The notes under the pieces: generated by a model | The model's database searches: none | What the model saw: only the letters and a program-made list of their open reading frames with translations | What the model was told of the DNA's origin: nothing | Assembly: GCA_963681505.1 (NCBI GenBank) | Contig: OY811979.1 | Span: 5,316,473 to 5,380,472 of the forward strand | Direction of reading: 5' to 3' | DNA: 64,000 nucleotides | Source: Eunapius fragilis | Taxonomy: Eukaryota; Porifera; Demospongiae; Spongillida; Spongillidae | Position numbers and translations under genes: made by a program | Part shown: in pieces, positions 44,604 to 55,760 of the stretch | Layout: the number at the start of each line of letters is the position of its first letter | How positions within the stretch are numbered: the stretch's first letter is position 1

Positions 44604-47537
44604 TGTAAAAACATGAGCAATGTATTTGTTAGAATAAAATAGCCCACACATGTACCCCACATCCAAACATTTGCACAATCGCATACAAACACACACACAT
44701 ACATAAAAAGCACACACACACACATACAGACACACAAATGACCATACACACACATGCACAGATACAAACACACCACACACAGACACACATACAAACACAC
44801 CACACACAGACACACATACAAACACACACACACACAAACACACCACACACAAACACACCACACACAGACACACATACATGTATGTGTGTGTACATACAAT
44901 GTATGTGTGTGTGTGCATGTGTGTGTATGTGATAAGACAATCCGATAACACGTAAAAGGCAAAGTCCTCTTCATACAAGGTGTGGACACACAAGAGATTG
45001 GTTAGGTTGATCAAGAGATGAGAGTGGTAAAAGTCACCTCACCTGGTCACCTCACCTGGTCAGTTCAGCACTACTTGTGCTGAGCATCTGTCTCACAAAC
45101 TGATGGTCGAGGTATATGGGGAGAGTCGAAACGTTCAGCACACAGGTGTTGTACACAGGCGTACAGAGACCTCCATCAGCCTTTATGGAAGGGGTGGGGA
45201 AGAGGAAGGGGGGGAAAGGTTAACTAGAGCAATTAACACTCATAAAATGTGCCATTGCAAATTATTGAGCAGTTGATTACCAATTGATATCCTTTGACCC
45301 AAAATATTCTTGAGAGGAGGGGAGGGGGAGGAGCATAACCACACACAGGGAGGGGGTGATACATATACATACCACACACAGGGGGAGATATACATACCGC
45401 ATACACAGGGGGATATATACATACCGCACACACAGGGAGAGATATACATACCGCAGACTCCCCAGAGGCAAAAGACTGGTCTCCACCAGCAAAGATCCTC
45501 TTCACCACATATTCCAAACCCAGCGACCCACTGTCACCCACGGTTACCGCAGGGGGCTGGTTGACAAAGACACGCGTTGGAACCCTGCAGCTGCCAGTGC
45601 TGGTACCAGTGCCCAGCTGGCCCACGGTCCCCAGACCAAAAGAGCAGACGGACATGTTCTCTCTGACCAACGCTAAGGTGTGAAACCTGGGAGGGCGTAG
45701 TCCAAACACCCACACACGAACATGTACACACGCCCACACACAAACATGTACACACGCCCACACACAAACATGTACACACACCTACACACAAACATGTACA
45801 CACACCTACACACAAACATGTACACACCCACACACAAACATGTATACACATTGGCATGTACATGCATACACACTTGCATGTTGTGCTCAATGACAGCTGG
45901 TCCAACCCACTGAAGGCTCAGCTGTATGACCAGGCTGACTGGAGTGTCACAGCATTGTCAGTAACAACTGCACCAAACCCCAGAGGCTATGCACAGACAG
46001 GTCTGTATGATGACCTCCTTCCTACAATGGTGAGCTATGCATACAACGATGACCCCCCCCCCCCCCCCCACCCCCTTCAGTATGCCACAGACAGGTGACC
46101 CCCCTCCTTCCTACAATGGTGAGCTATGCATACAGAGATTATCCCCCCCCCCCCCCCCCCCATTCCTCCTACAATGGTGAACTAAAGGTCCGTATGATCG
46201 ACACCCCCCCCCCCCTCCACCCCCCTTCCTGAGCTACAGGTCCGTATGATCGACCCCCATTCCTCCTACAATGGCACATAGACAGGTCTGCATGACCCCC
46301 CCTCCCCCCTATAATGGTGAGCTATGCACAGGTCTCCACAATGGTGAGTATGATGACCCCCCCTCACCCCTACAATGGCACATAGACAGGTTTGCATGAC
46401 CCCCTCCTCTCCCCTCCGTCCTAAAATGGTGAGCTATGCACAGTTCTCCACAATGGCCACCATTACAATGGTCAGCTACACTCACCAAAATACACTGCTG
46501 GCAGTAGCCGTGTATCCATGCACAGAATGTGGGTGTATCCCCGCACAGGATGTGGGCGTGGCTTACCTTGCAGGAGCACAATGGTGTGTATTCCGCCTGC
46601 CGCAACCTGAACCACACGTGCAGTAAACCTTACCAGCCTTAGGAGGGAAGGGTTGGGGGGGGGGGGGGGGGGGGGGGCAGGAGAGAAAGGGGGAGGAGGG
46701 AGAGGAGGGTGAAGGGAGCAAATTATACGCAATTAGTCCCCACCCCACGCCAGCCTTACTTGGGAATGAGATGGGTCTGCTCTGCACTGCCTAGGCCCAG
46801 CTGCCCGTGATGGTTGTCTCCCCATGAATACAGCTTCCCATCTTTGTCCACAGCCAAGGAGTGGGCAGAACCACACGCCACAGAGACAACAAACTTGGTC
46901 TCCAGCGCATCTATCGTTCCTGAAAGCATCGCATGAATGTGTGTGTGTGTGTGTGCATGTGTGTGTGAGTGTGCATGTTGTGTGATGTGCATGTGTGTGT
47001 GTGAATGTGTGTGTGAATGTGTGCATGTTGTGTGATGTGTATGTGCATGTGTGTTATGTGTGCATGTTGTGTGATGTGTGCATGTTGCGTGCATGTTGTG
47101 TGATGTGTGTTAAAGACTTATAAACAGGGGCTCCCCCTGAATGGTTGAATGGTGCAATGTCATGTGACCTACCTTAATTAATAGCTCCATTCCATTACAA
47201 CACACACACATGCACACACACACACAAACACATGCACACACACACACACAAAGAAACACACAAACACATGCACACACACATACACACACACACTCTCTCT
47301 CACACACACACCTGGTCTCAAGCAGCATTTATCTTGGCCTAGTTGGCCCGAGTCGTTCTTTCCGCACGACAGCACGCAGCCATTTTCGAGCAGGATGAGT
47401 GTATGCCGCAGCTCCGAGGCAACCTGGAGCACCTTGTGGTTGCCGAGGCGCTTATTCCGCGTGGGAACACTGACGAACTCGTCTTCAATGCCCCCGAGTC
47501 CCAGCTGCCCGCTGAGCGCCCTTCCCCATGACAGCAT
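44035..47537 (-). CDS. HERC-type RCC1-repeat protein
   Basis: Exon 1 starts MLSWGRALSGQLGLGGIEDE (ATG at 47537; donor GTGTGT at 47311), exactly where HERC3/HERC4 begin. Exon 2 (46919-46760) has VVSVACGSAHSLAV and LYSWGDNHHGQLGLG. Exon 3 (46637-46567) has VVQVAAGGIHTIVLLQ. The three exons join in frame. Exon 45672-45452 holds SFGLGTVGQLGTGTS and KRIFAGGDQSF, the last RCC1 blade. Exon 44145-44035 has FYVHEITDLVDLGMDFINWI, the 'FYIPEI..LVDI..DY..W' block between RCC1 and HECT. RCC1 blades plus a HECT E3 make small HERC ubiquitin ligases. Blades between exon 3 and 45672 and the HECT domain are not seen; the latter would lie left of 44 kb, where BTB-like exons occur instead. Confidence 0.7.
44316..44343 (+). 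repeat. G homopolymer in G-rich intron
   Basis: A run of about 22-25 G within a longer GGGGGAGGGG region (44195-44390), intronic to the HERC-type gene. Confidence 0.85.
44568..44940. repeat. (CA)n-rich region
   Basis: (CA)n is interrupted by CAGA, CATACA and CACCACACA units and flips to (TG)n at about 44880. Long Val-Cys ORFs on the minus strand come from it. Confidence 0.9.
45720..45850 (+). repeat. 26-bp minisatellite (CACAAACATGTACACACGCC)
   Basis: Five units in an intron of the HERC-type gene. Each unit contains ACATGTAC. Confidence 0.9.
45990..46450 (+). repeat. Degenerate repeat: CTACAATGGTGAGCTATGCA plus C-runs
   Basis: About 8 irregular units of CTACAATGG(TGAGCTATGCA)...TGTATGATGACCCCC, each ending in a C-run. 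It fills the interval where the missing RCC1 blades of the HERC-type gene should lie. Confidence 0.8.
46655..46677 (+). repeat. G homopolymer
   Basis: About 22 G, starting 18 bp upstream (minus-strand sense) of the splice acceptor of HERC exon 3. Confidence 0.85.
46938..47310. repeat. TG/CA microsatellite intron
   Basis: The whole intron between HERC exons 1 and 2 is (TG)n with TGTGCATGTTG units at 46938-47110 and (CA)n at 47199-47310, i.e. an inverted pair of microsatellites. Confidence 0.9.
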
Positions 47538-48380
47538 TTTCCAGAGTGACTGTCGAGCGTTGGATGCTGAAATAAGCAGCACTAAACCACAGCTCCGTAT
47601 CTATATCTGGGTATGTTTTTACTAATACAAATGATTCCAAACGACGCACCCCTGACATTGTACTACGCATTCAAAGGGCACAAGCCACACAGTGACATGT
47701 TCACTCAACATAGACACCTGCCTCTTACGTTAATAGATACGTCCTCAAGTGTAGACCCAACGTAGGCATGAAGAGGGCGTGCCACAAGAGTGACGTAATC
47801 GTTTTTGCACAGATATTGTACGCGCGCACACCCTTGGCTTAGTAAGGAGTAGCGGCTAGGTCATGCAGCTTATTACTGCGATTACTAATGCTTACCGCGT
47901 TAGCAGTAGTAGTAGTAGTAGCTTTGTGCGGCTCTTCGATAAAATGCAACTAAGTCTGAGAAATTCATGGATGAACGAGGCAGTGCCGTAAATAAAAATT
48001 TGAATTTCATATCTCTGCCAGTGCTAGCGTAGGTCACATTAGCAATACGATCATCACGACCTAGCTGGGATTGAAAACTTTTACAAGGTAAAAGTAAGTA
48101 CTTGGGCCCTAGTGGTTGCATCAAGGTACCGTGTGGATGGGCGTGGCATAATAACAATGGTTGCGTGTAGTCTGGGGACCAGACTGATGGTTGTACTATC
48201 ATAGTACAACCATCAGTCTGGTCCCCAGACTAGGTTGCGTGTTGGTACCACGCCTATGAAAGGTCGCATAGCGGTATGTGACTTGGCGCACTCTGTTTCA
48301 TTTCCTTTGCAGCTGTACATCGCCATGGCAACACGGTGGGAAGTCACTTTTTTTAAATTTATGTTTATAATACCTTTGAT
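47538..48380. promoter_or_regulatory. Putative shared promoter of HERC-type and ankyrin genes
   Basis: The two start codons (47537 minus, 48381 plus) face away from each other across 843 bp with no other gene. Half-way lie an AT-rich part and (GTA)n at about 47904-47920. A bidirectional promoter is an inference from spacing only; no TATA box or initiator could be assigned. Confidence 0.4.
48168..48232. mobile_element. 65-bp perfect palindrome with 9-bp direct repeats
   Basis: Arms 48168-48199 and 48201-48232 are exact reverse complements (32 bp each) around one central base. The flanks are exact 9-bp direct repeats GGTTGCGTG (48159-48167 and 48233-48241), as expected for a target-site duplication. 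The terminus TAGTCTGG resembles TAGTCTCG at 1094. A 9-bp duplication is typical of Mutator-like elements. Confidence 0.85.
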
Positions 48381-50742
48381 ATGCAGCCTTGGAAATTCAG
48401 TGTTGAAGGGAAAATGCTGATAACGAACGCCATGTACTCGGACATCAAGAGAGTGGAAGCTATCCTTGCAAAGAATACTACAGACGTGAACTACGCCGAT
48501 TTTGTAAACAACCTTCCACAGCCCTCCCCTCCCCGCCTCACCCTCCCCTCCTCCCTCCTCCCTCTCCCTCTTTAATTACCGCTATAAGCCTCCATTCCAT
48601 CGCCCAACCATCCTGTCATGTCATACACACCCAATAAATCACAGCAGGGTGTCACGTAAAGGGACGAGAATCTAGCAACCCACACACGTACGATCATTTC
48701 ATCATTTGGTGGAGCTGTTGCAAATGCACTGTAATATTCAACTGCTCCCTCTACCCTTGCCCATCCCTCCTCCCTCACTCCCACTCCCTCCCACTCCCTC
48801 CCCCTCCTTTCTTCCCACTCCCTCCCCTCCTTCCCTCCCACTCCCTCCCCCTCCTTTCCTCCCACTCCCTCCCCCTCCCTCCCTCCCCTCTTCCCTCCCC
48901 CTCCTTTCCTTCCACTTCCTCCCCCTCCTTCCCTCCCCTCTTCCCTCCCCCTCCTACCCTCCCTCCTATCTCCCTCTCCTCTCCAATCTTCCAGCTCATC
49001 TTTGCTCTGATCATTTCTAAACCATTGCACCATAATTCACTTCTTTTTAAAAATTGGTTTCAGAGATCAATTCACTTATATATTTCCTTAGTTTGGAGAG
49101 ACGTCTCTCCACTGGGCCGCATACAGAGGCAACATTGCCCTCATTGATACATTACTGAAGTGTGGAGCTAATGCTAACGTCAGAGACATGGTGGTGGGTG
49201 ATTTTGCTTCAGTAAAAGTGCAACAATGAATAATGATGATTTTTGCAAGGTGTTTCTAATGAGTGCATAATATGGGACAGTGTCCAGCTAAATCACCCTT
49301 ATGGTACTTTATCAAAATTTCCAGAACAAGCAAAAGAAAAGTAACGCTTGCATTGAAATGTATGGCTAATTATAAATTCAGTTCTTAATAACTTTGTGAT
49401 GGATAGTCCGATTTAGGATGCGTAAGGACCATTTGACAGAAGCTCATGGGTGTTCAAGGAAAAATTTGAAAACTTGAAAAACTAGCCAGAAGGGTGATTC
49501 TGCTGGACACTGTCCTATATTTAATGGTTGTTACTCTACTAATTAAATGACTTCAATTGTTTGCATTTAATTTCAGATGGTCTTGCTGTAATGACTTAAC
49601 TGCTTAATACGTGGTATGCAGCGTAAAATATTTACTTATTTAATTTTCATTCTAAACAAAATCATGTGACAGGCAACAATAATACCGACTAATTAAACAA
49701 TTGTGGATTAGAAAAAGGCAAAGATTCTAGTATCTGGCCACTGTCAGTATCTTTCTTATTTTGTCACTTTCAAGACATACCATTGTAATCTCTAGTATAC
49801 CATTGTAATCTCTAGATACCATTTTAATCTCTAGATACCATATGTTGTAATCTCTAGTATGCCATTGTAATCTCTAGGGTACCATTGTAATCTCTAGTAT
49901 ATCATTGTAATCTATAGTACCTTTTGTAATCTCTAGTATACCATTGTAATCTCTAGTCATACCGGTCGCCGTTACATCTTGCATCATATGACGGCCATGT
50001 GGAAGCCATAAAGGTTCTGATAGGGGGCGGAGCCGACGTCAATGTGCAAACCAAGGTGAGGGAAGCCATGTAGTCATGGTAACAGAACAAAACAAATATG
50101 AAGTTTCAGTTTTAAAAAGGTTCCTGGTACGGTCCACAAGTTAATTAATCCACCACATGTCCATGCCGGTAAACCTTTCTTTTTTAAGTCACTAGCCTTA
50201 CTATGTAGTTATTAATATTTTATTGACGTGACCCAATTATGAACTGCAGCATGCAGCCTACAATGACACAGATATTTGTACCCCCCGGGGGAGGGGGGAG
50301 GGGGGGGAGTAAGGAGAAATGACGCAGATATTTGTACCCCTGGGGGTAGGGAGAAGTGACACAGATATTTGTACCCCCTACAGCTTGGGAGGACAGCACT
50401 GCACTGGGCAGCCACTGAGGGCCATGAGGGGGTGGTGCGTACCCTCGTTGAGAGTGGTGCCTCTGTGAACCTGCAGGATGACTGTGAGCAGACGACCTAA
50501 CTGTGTGCATGGGAACCCAATGCCATCATTATGGGTCATTTCCACAAGTTTGTTCCATTGGGGAGCCGGCCGTGGGGTTGGGTTCCCCATTCTCACATGC
50601 GCACAAAAATGTGACGTGCATGGGATGGTGTATGTATGTATGTATGTATGTATGTATGTATGTATGTATGTATGTATGTATGTATAAATGTATGTATGTA
50701 TGTATGTATGTATGTACGTACGTACGTACGTACGTACGTATG

Positions 50743-50776
<34 letters not shown>

Positions 50777-53700
50777 TGTATGTACGTACGTACGTACTTA
50801 CGTATGTATGTATGTATGTATGTATGTATTTATGTATGTGTGTGTATGTATGTATGTATGTATGTATGTATGTATGTATGTATTTATGTATGAATGTATG
50901 TATGTATGTACCGCGTGACGCGTAGTTTGGTCGGTCCATAGTTTACACTCGTTTGATTGCTCCCGCACCGTTATCCGTGTCACTGCGAAGAATATCACGT
51001 TGGTTGGCCACCTCGAGATATTGTTTTTCACCATCTACCGCTATCTGGGCTATATCGTTGAAGAACTAGTCGATTCCACCATGGTGCGCTTCACCAAGAA
51101 GTCTTTTGCGTCGCAGCTGCTCTGTTTTGGCTGTCAAAATGTTCGTTCTCTCTTGGATTTTACAAATCCTAAGTATCCATCTGAAGCTCCTCCACGCCGA
51201 ACAGCTGTGTGTAATCTAGAATTTTGACGTACTGGCGCCGCCGTTGTTGCTATTAGTGAATCCAGACTACCAGATCAGGGCTCCATCGTTGAAAGCGATT
51301 ATACTTTCTTTTGGTCTGGAAAACCTGAAGGTACGCCGCGGTTCGGTGGTGTTGGTTTTGCGGTGTTAAACCCCCACTTTGTGAAATCATTGCTCCAACC
51401 ACCTCAATGCATCAGTTCTCGCGTTATGACTATCCGTATTAAACCAAAACGTTTTTCGAGAACAGCTACCTTTGTATCAGTATATGCGCCAACTTTCAAA
51501 GCTACTCCATATGAGAAAGATGCCTTTTTCTCTGACCTACAGAAGTTGATTGATGTGGTACCACCAACTGATTTGATGGTGCTACTAGGCGATTTTAATG
51601 CACGAGTTGGCTGTGACTGGATGACATGGGAAGATGTTGTAGGCAGAGAAGGAATAAATGAGATTAATACCAATGGCTACATGCTACTGGAGTTCTGTGC
51701 CCGAAATAGTCAATGTATCACAAACACCTTTTTCTGTCACAAGACCTGGCACAAGGGTACATGGATGCACCCTCACTCCAAAACCCTTCATATGATAGAC
51801 TTTGTCATTACAAGGCAAAAGGACCGTTATCTAGTACAAGATACTAGAGTTTATCACAGTATTGATGTATGGAGTGATCACTTCTTTGTTGGAAGCTCCA
51901 TGGTGATACCTGCTGGCAAATTTCATCGTAATAGTCGATTAAACAGTTATAGTTGCAGACGTTTTGATGTGAGTCGGCTATCACAACCTGAAGTGCTGAA
52001 GCAGTATCAACAGGCACTTGCTGATGCTTTACAACATCAATCACATAAAAACAGTAGAAGCACTGAAACATCGGAAACACTATGGAGCTTTTTCTCCCAA
52101 GCTGTAACTTGTGCTGCCACCAATCATTTGGGTTTTAGTTCAAAACCGTCTGCACCTGACTGGTTTTATGACAACCTTGATACCATCCAACCGCTGCTAC
52201 TACGCAAAAAACACTTACTCAGTCAAGTTTTATCTGCCCGAAAAGCTAAAGTTCCAGTTTCAACTGACCTCCTCACCCAGTATAGATCAGTGCGAAATCA
52301 CACGAAATATCTTATATACAAGATACAAAACAGGTGGTGGAAGAATAAAGCTGAAGAATTAAATAGATTCCACAGCCAGGGTGATTTGAAGAACCTCTTC
52401 TCATCCTGGAAACTTCTTTCAACTCAGAGAAGAGTACATGTTAGCTCAGTCCTAGATGAGTCTGGTTCCAGTGTAATATCTGACCCTATACAAATCAGGA
52501 ACCGTTGGAAAACTCATTTTAGTCATGTTTTAAATGTTGCTATCTCCACCTATGATGACAGTGTTTTTAGCAGCATACCACAACAACCTGTTCTGGAAGA
52601 GCTAGCCAGACCTCCATCATTAGAAGAAGTTAGATGTGCTTTGGCACATATGAAGTGTAATCGAGCTGCTGGAAAGGATAGAATCCCTGCTGAGTTGTTG
52701 ATTTGTGGTGGTGAGCAGGCACTGACTTACCTTCATTCAATCTGTTCTGAGGTATGGGCGTCTGAGCAAATTCCAAAGGAATGGGTGGACTCTGTCATTG
52801 TTCCTATACCCAAAAAAAGGAAACCTCCAACTCTGTGACAATTGGAGGGGCATCTCTCTCCTAAGTGTTGCAGGGAAGGTGTTTGCACGTATTCTTGCAA
52901 ATCGCATTGCTCCTATTGCTGAGTCAGTCCTTGATGAGTCACAATGTGGCTTTCGAAAATGTCGTGGGACTATTGACATGATTTTTGTTGCACGTCAATT
53001 GCAAGAGAAGGTGAGAGAACAGATGTGTCAGCTGTATATGTGTTTCTTCGATTTAAAAAAGGCCTATGATTCTGTACCTAGAGATGCCTTGTGGTTGCTA
53101 CTAACACGTTTGGGTTTCCCATCAAAGCTAGTACATATTTTAAGAGGCCTTCATGTCAATATGGAAGCCTCAGTTCGTGTTGATGGTGTCCTATCAGATC
53201 CTTTCAACTGGTCTCAAACAGGGGTGTGTGCTAGCACCCTTCCTGTTTAATCTATACTTCAATAAAGTGATGCATCAAGTCTTAAGTGACCTCAAAGATG
53301 GTGTTGAATTTAAGTATAAGTTGGATGGCAAGCTTTTTAGACGGTCTGGCACTAGACTCCCAATGTCAGTTCGCATTTGTGATCTTCGTTTTGCAGATGA
53401 TGTTATGACAGGATGCATTAGTAGTGATGCCTCTCAAAGTTTCATTGATCGTTTCACATCTGTGGCTTGTTCTTGGGGTCTAAGTGTCAGCATTGATAAA
53501 ACAAAGGCCATGATTCAACCCTATAGATGTAGTTTACCATTTAATATTTGCAGCAACACAATTGAAACAGTTTCATCTTTTCAGTATCTGGGCAGTGTTT
53601 TGTCCTCTGATGCTTCTTTAGACAATGAAATCAACAACAGGATTTCTAAAGCTGCTAAACTGTTCAGCGCATTGAAATGTAAGATCTGGCGTAATGCCAA

Positions 53701-54849
53701 CTTATCAAAACTCACCAAGCTTGCAGTCTTCAAAGCCACAGTAATACCTGCACTATTTTATGGTGCGGAAACCTGGCCCACTACAGCATACCTCGTGCGT
53801 CGTGTTAATTCGTTTTTGTTGGCTTGTCTTAGACAGGCTTTAAGTATCAATCCCTTGCTTCATATTCCTGACACTACTGTTCTAGCAAGATCCCACGTAA
53901 AACATGCCTCTACTCTTATATCCACAACTAGGCTACGATGGCTGGGTCATGTTTACAGAATGGAGGACAACAGACTTCCTAAACAAATACTGTTTGGGGA
54001 GATTTCATCTGCAAAGCGCCCACAACATAAACCAAAACTAAGATGGAGGGACTGTGTTTCAAAAGACCTCTCCTTGTTTGATCTCTCCAACAACTGGCAA
54101 TCTATTGCAATATCGAGATCACAGTGGCGAACCTCGCTTTTTAATGGTGCGGCCTTAATGGAAGCAAAGCTTAATGAGAAGGCTAGGTTGTTGCGAGACT
54201 GCCACAAGGGTGCATCCACCCTACAACATGGCTGCTATTGTTCTATCTGTAATAAAGGCTTCACCAGTGAGAAATATCTGAGAAGTCTTAACACCCAAAA
54301 ACATGGTCAACGTGCAAGGGCTACCCACCCTCCAAGTGTCTTTTCATGCCCTGTCCCTCTATGTTCCTTTACTTCAAACTCTATAAAAGGCATTAAGATA
54401 CATCAACACACAAACACAAGGAGCAAGCTGATGACACTTCTACCAACCAGTACACCCACTCTGTGCTGTGCCCAGCCTCAGATTGCCACTTCAGGTCTAC
54501 ATGCGCTAAAGGAGTTAAAATCCATCTTCGTAGAACACATCTTTGGTCAAAATCAGATGTAGATGCTGTAGAACTTTGAATGTTATTAGCTTGGTGATAT
54601 ATGTGTTCTCAAACTATGTCTAGTCTCTTCCTCCAAACGTGTTATACTTGTATAATGCGATGGCATATTATTATTATTATTATTATGTATGTATGTATGT
54701 ATGTATGTATGTATGTATGTATGTATGTATGTATGTATGTATGTATGCATGTATGTATGTATGTGTGTGCTTGTGTGTGCGTGTGTGTGCTTTTGTATGT
54801 GTGCTTGTGTGTGCGTGTGTGTGTGCTTGTATGTGTGTGTGTGCTTGTA

Positions 54850-54894
<45 letters not shown>

Positions 54895-55649
54895 ACATAC
54901 AATGACTGCTCCATTTAAATGTCTGCAGTGGGGGGAGACAGCCCTCCATTGTGCTGCCTCTGAGGGCCACCCAGAGGTGGTGAGGACTGCTAGGGCACTG
55001 CCTGACATTAGGGACAAGGTAGGTGAAGTGAGGAGGGAGAGGGGAGTGAGGGTGTAAGAGGGGCCTGCAGAGGTGTAGAGGGATGGTGTAGAGGGGAGGA
55101 GAGAGTGTAGAAGGGATCGTGTAGAGGGGAGGAAAAGGTGTACAGGGAGGATGCGTAGGACTGGGAACATTTGAGCGGAGGATAGGGTGTAGAAGAGAGA
55201 AGAGGGTGTATAGGGAAGGAGAGGGTGAAGAGGGGAGGAAATGGTGTAGAGGGGAGAAGAGGGTGTAGAAGGGAGGAGAGGGTGTAGAGGGGAGGAGAGG
55301 GTGAAGAGGGGAGGAGAGGGTGAAGAGGGGAGGAGATGGTGTAGAGGGGAGAAGAGGGTGTAGAAGGGAGGAGAGGGTGTACAGAGAGAACGCATAGAAC
55401 AGTTTAAGCACATGATGAGAAGGAAGGTATAGTTCATGACAGAGTGGTGGACTGAGAAGAAATGATATTAACGGTCTGTAACAGCCAGAGACAACAGCCA
55501 GTCCAACCCTTTGGAGGAGAGGACTGGGCACAGTCAATGACTACATTCATGTATGCTGTCTCTTTCACTTTCAGGATGGTAACACTGCCCTCGATGTTGC
55601 AAGTAGTGAACACCAAGCTAGTGTTGTTGCAATACTGGAGGCACTTTAA
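48381..55649 (+). CDS. Ankyrin-repeat protein, one repeat per exon
   Basis: Exon 1 (48381-48503) starts MQPWKFSVEGK. Exon 2 (49092-49190) gives GETSLHWAAYRGNIALIDTL and exon 3 (49957-50055) SPLHLASYDGHVEAIKVLI; both are exactly 99 nt = 33 codons. Exon 4 (50384 to about 50483) gives GRTALHWAATEGHEGVVRTL. Exon 5 (54929-55018, 90 nt) gives GETALHCAASEGHPEVV, and exon 6 (55575-55649) gives GNTALDVASSEHQASVV, then a stop. All phase-0 introns separate whole ankyrin repeats. The predicted protein is about 210 residues: a short lead and five repeats, probably a soluble adaptor. Exon 4 has an extra C at about 50460 and its nearest GT donor does not keep phase. Intron 4 contains a LINE and (GTAT)n. Confidence 0.75.
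48730..48985. repeat. Pyrimidine-rich CCCTCCC repeat
   Basis: About 250 bp of almost pure C/T (CTCCCACTCCCTCCCCCTCC) in intron 1 of the ankyrin gene; a shorter tract lies at 48522-48573. Confidence 0.9.
49265..49530 (+). repeat. Dispersed repeat in ankyrin intron 2
   Basis: The block CAAGCAAAAGAAAAGTAACG...GCATTGAAATG matches 27650-27685. The ATTTGAAAACTTGAAAAA block at 49463 is also present at 60624. CACTGTCC/GGACAGTG at the two ends (GGGACAGTGTCC at about 49273, GGACACTGTCCT at 49504) suggests inverted termini of a MITE. Confidence 0.6.
49780..49956 (+). repeat. 18-bp minisatellite ending in CTCTAG, abutting exon 3
   Basis: About 9 units of TACCATTGTAATCTCTAG. The last unit's CTCTAG is the splice acceptor of ankyrin exon 3 (exon starts 49957), so each upstream unit carries a copy of the acceptor. 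Confidence 0.85.
50629..50910 (+). repeat. (TATG)n microsatellite with TACG segments
   Basis: About 280 bp of TATG with two (TACG)n patches. The LINE begins directly after it. Confidence 0.95.
50911..54687 (+). mobile_element. LINE (non-LTR retrotransposon), near full-length ORF2
   Basis: Apurinic-type endonuclease: LLCFGCQNVRSLLDF, ISESRLPDQGS, LLGDFNARVG, LHMIDFVIT and SDHFFV. Reverse transcriptase: CNRAAGKDRIPAELL, DNWRGISLLSVAGKVFARIL, FFDLKKAYDSVPR, TGLKQGCVLAPFLF and LRFADDV (FADD active site). C-terminal part: RLRWLGHVYRMEDNRLPKQI and a Cys/His region (CYCSICNKGFTSEKYL, FSCPVPLCSFTSN). A likely start is the ATG at 51081 (MVRFTKKSF). There is a TGA at 51225 and frame changes near 52815 (A7 run) and 53210; otherwise it is long and well conserved, hence recent. 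The 3' end is (ATT)n at 54668-54687. Clade not resolved (RTE/Jockey/CR1-like). It lies in intron 4 of the ankyrin gene, same strand. Confidence 0.9.
54688..54892 (+). repeat. (GTAT)n then (TG)n microsatellite
   Basis: (GTAT)n at 54688-54760 continues the microsatellite found left of the LINE, followed by (TG)n to 54892, ending 36 bp before ankyrin exon 5. Confidence 0.95.
55025..55400. repeat. Purine-rich minisatellite GGAGAGGGTGTAGAGG
   Basis: About 15 irregular 17-19-bp units in ankyrin intron 5; the minus-strand ORFs through it are Pro/Ser/Leu artefacts. Confidence 0.9.
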
Positions 55650-55760
55650 CCCTCTAGTGAGTCATTTTAACCCTCTAGTGAGTCACTTTGACGCCTAGCG
55701 TCCTAGTGAGTCACTTTAACCTCTAGTGCCCTATCTAGTAAAACATTTTAACCCCTAGTG
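55640..55760 (+). repeat. Short repeat AACCCTCTAGTGAGTCA
   Basis: Four to five decayed units of about 19-25 bp begin at the stop codon of the ankyrin gene and form the start of its presumed 3' UTR. Confidence 0.75.

Noticed and set aside
44534-45014. 151-153-codon Cys-Val ORFs
   Set aside because: (TG)n-type repeat translation, although the first 25 codons near 44990 might be a small exon that I could not support.
50503-50939. Met-Tyr-Val-Cys ORFs of up to 140 codons
   Set aside because: (TATG)n microsatellite translation.
54683-55537. 284-codon minus-strand ORF
   Set aside because: Joins the (CA)n microsatellite to a pyrimidine-rich minisatellite; no protein-like composition.
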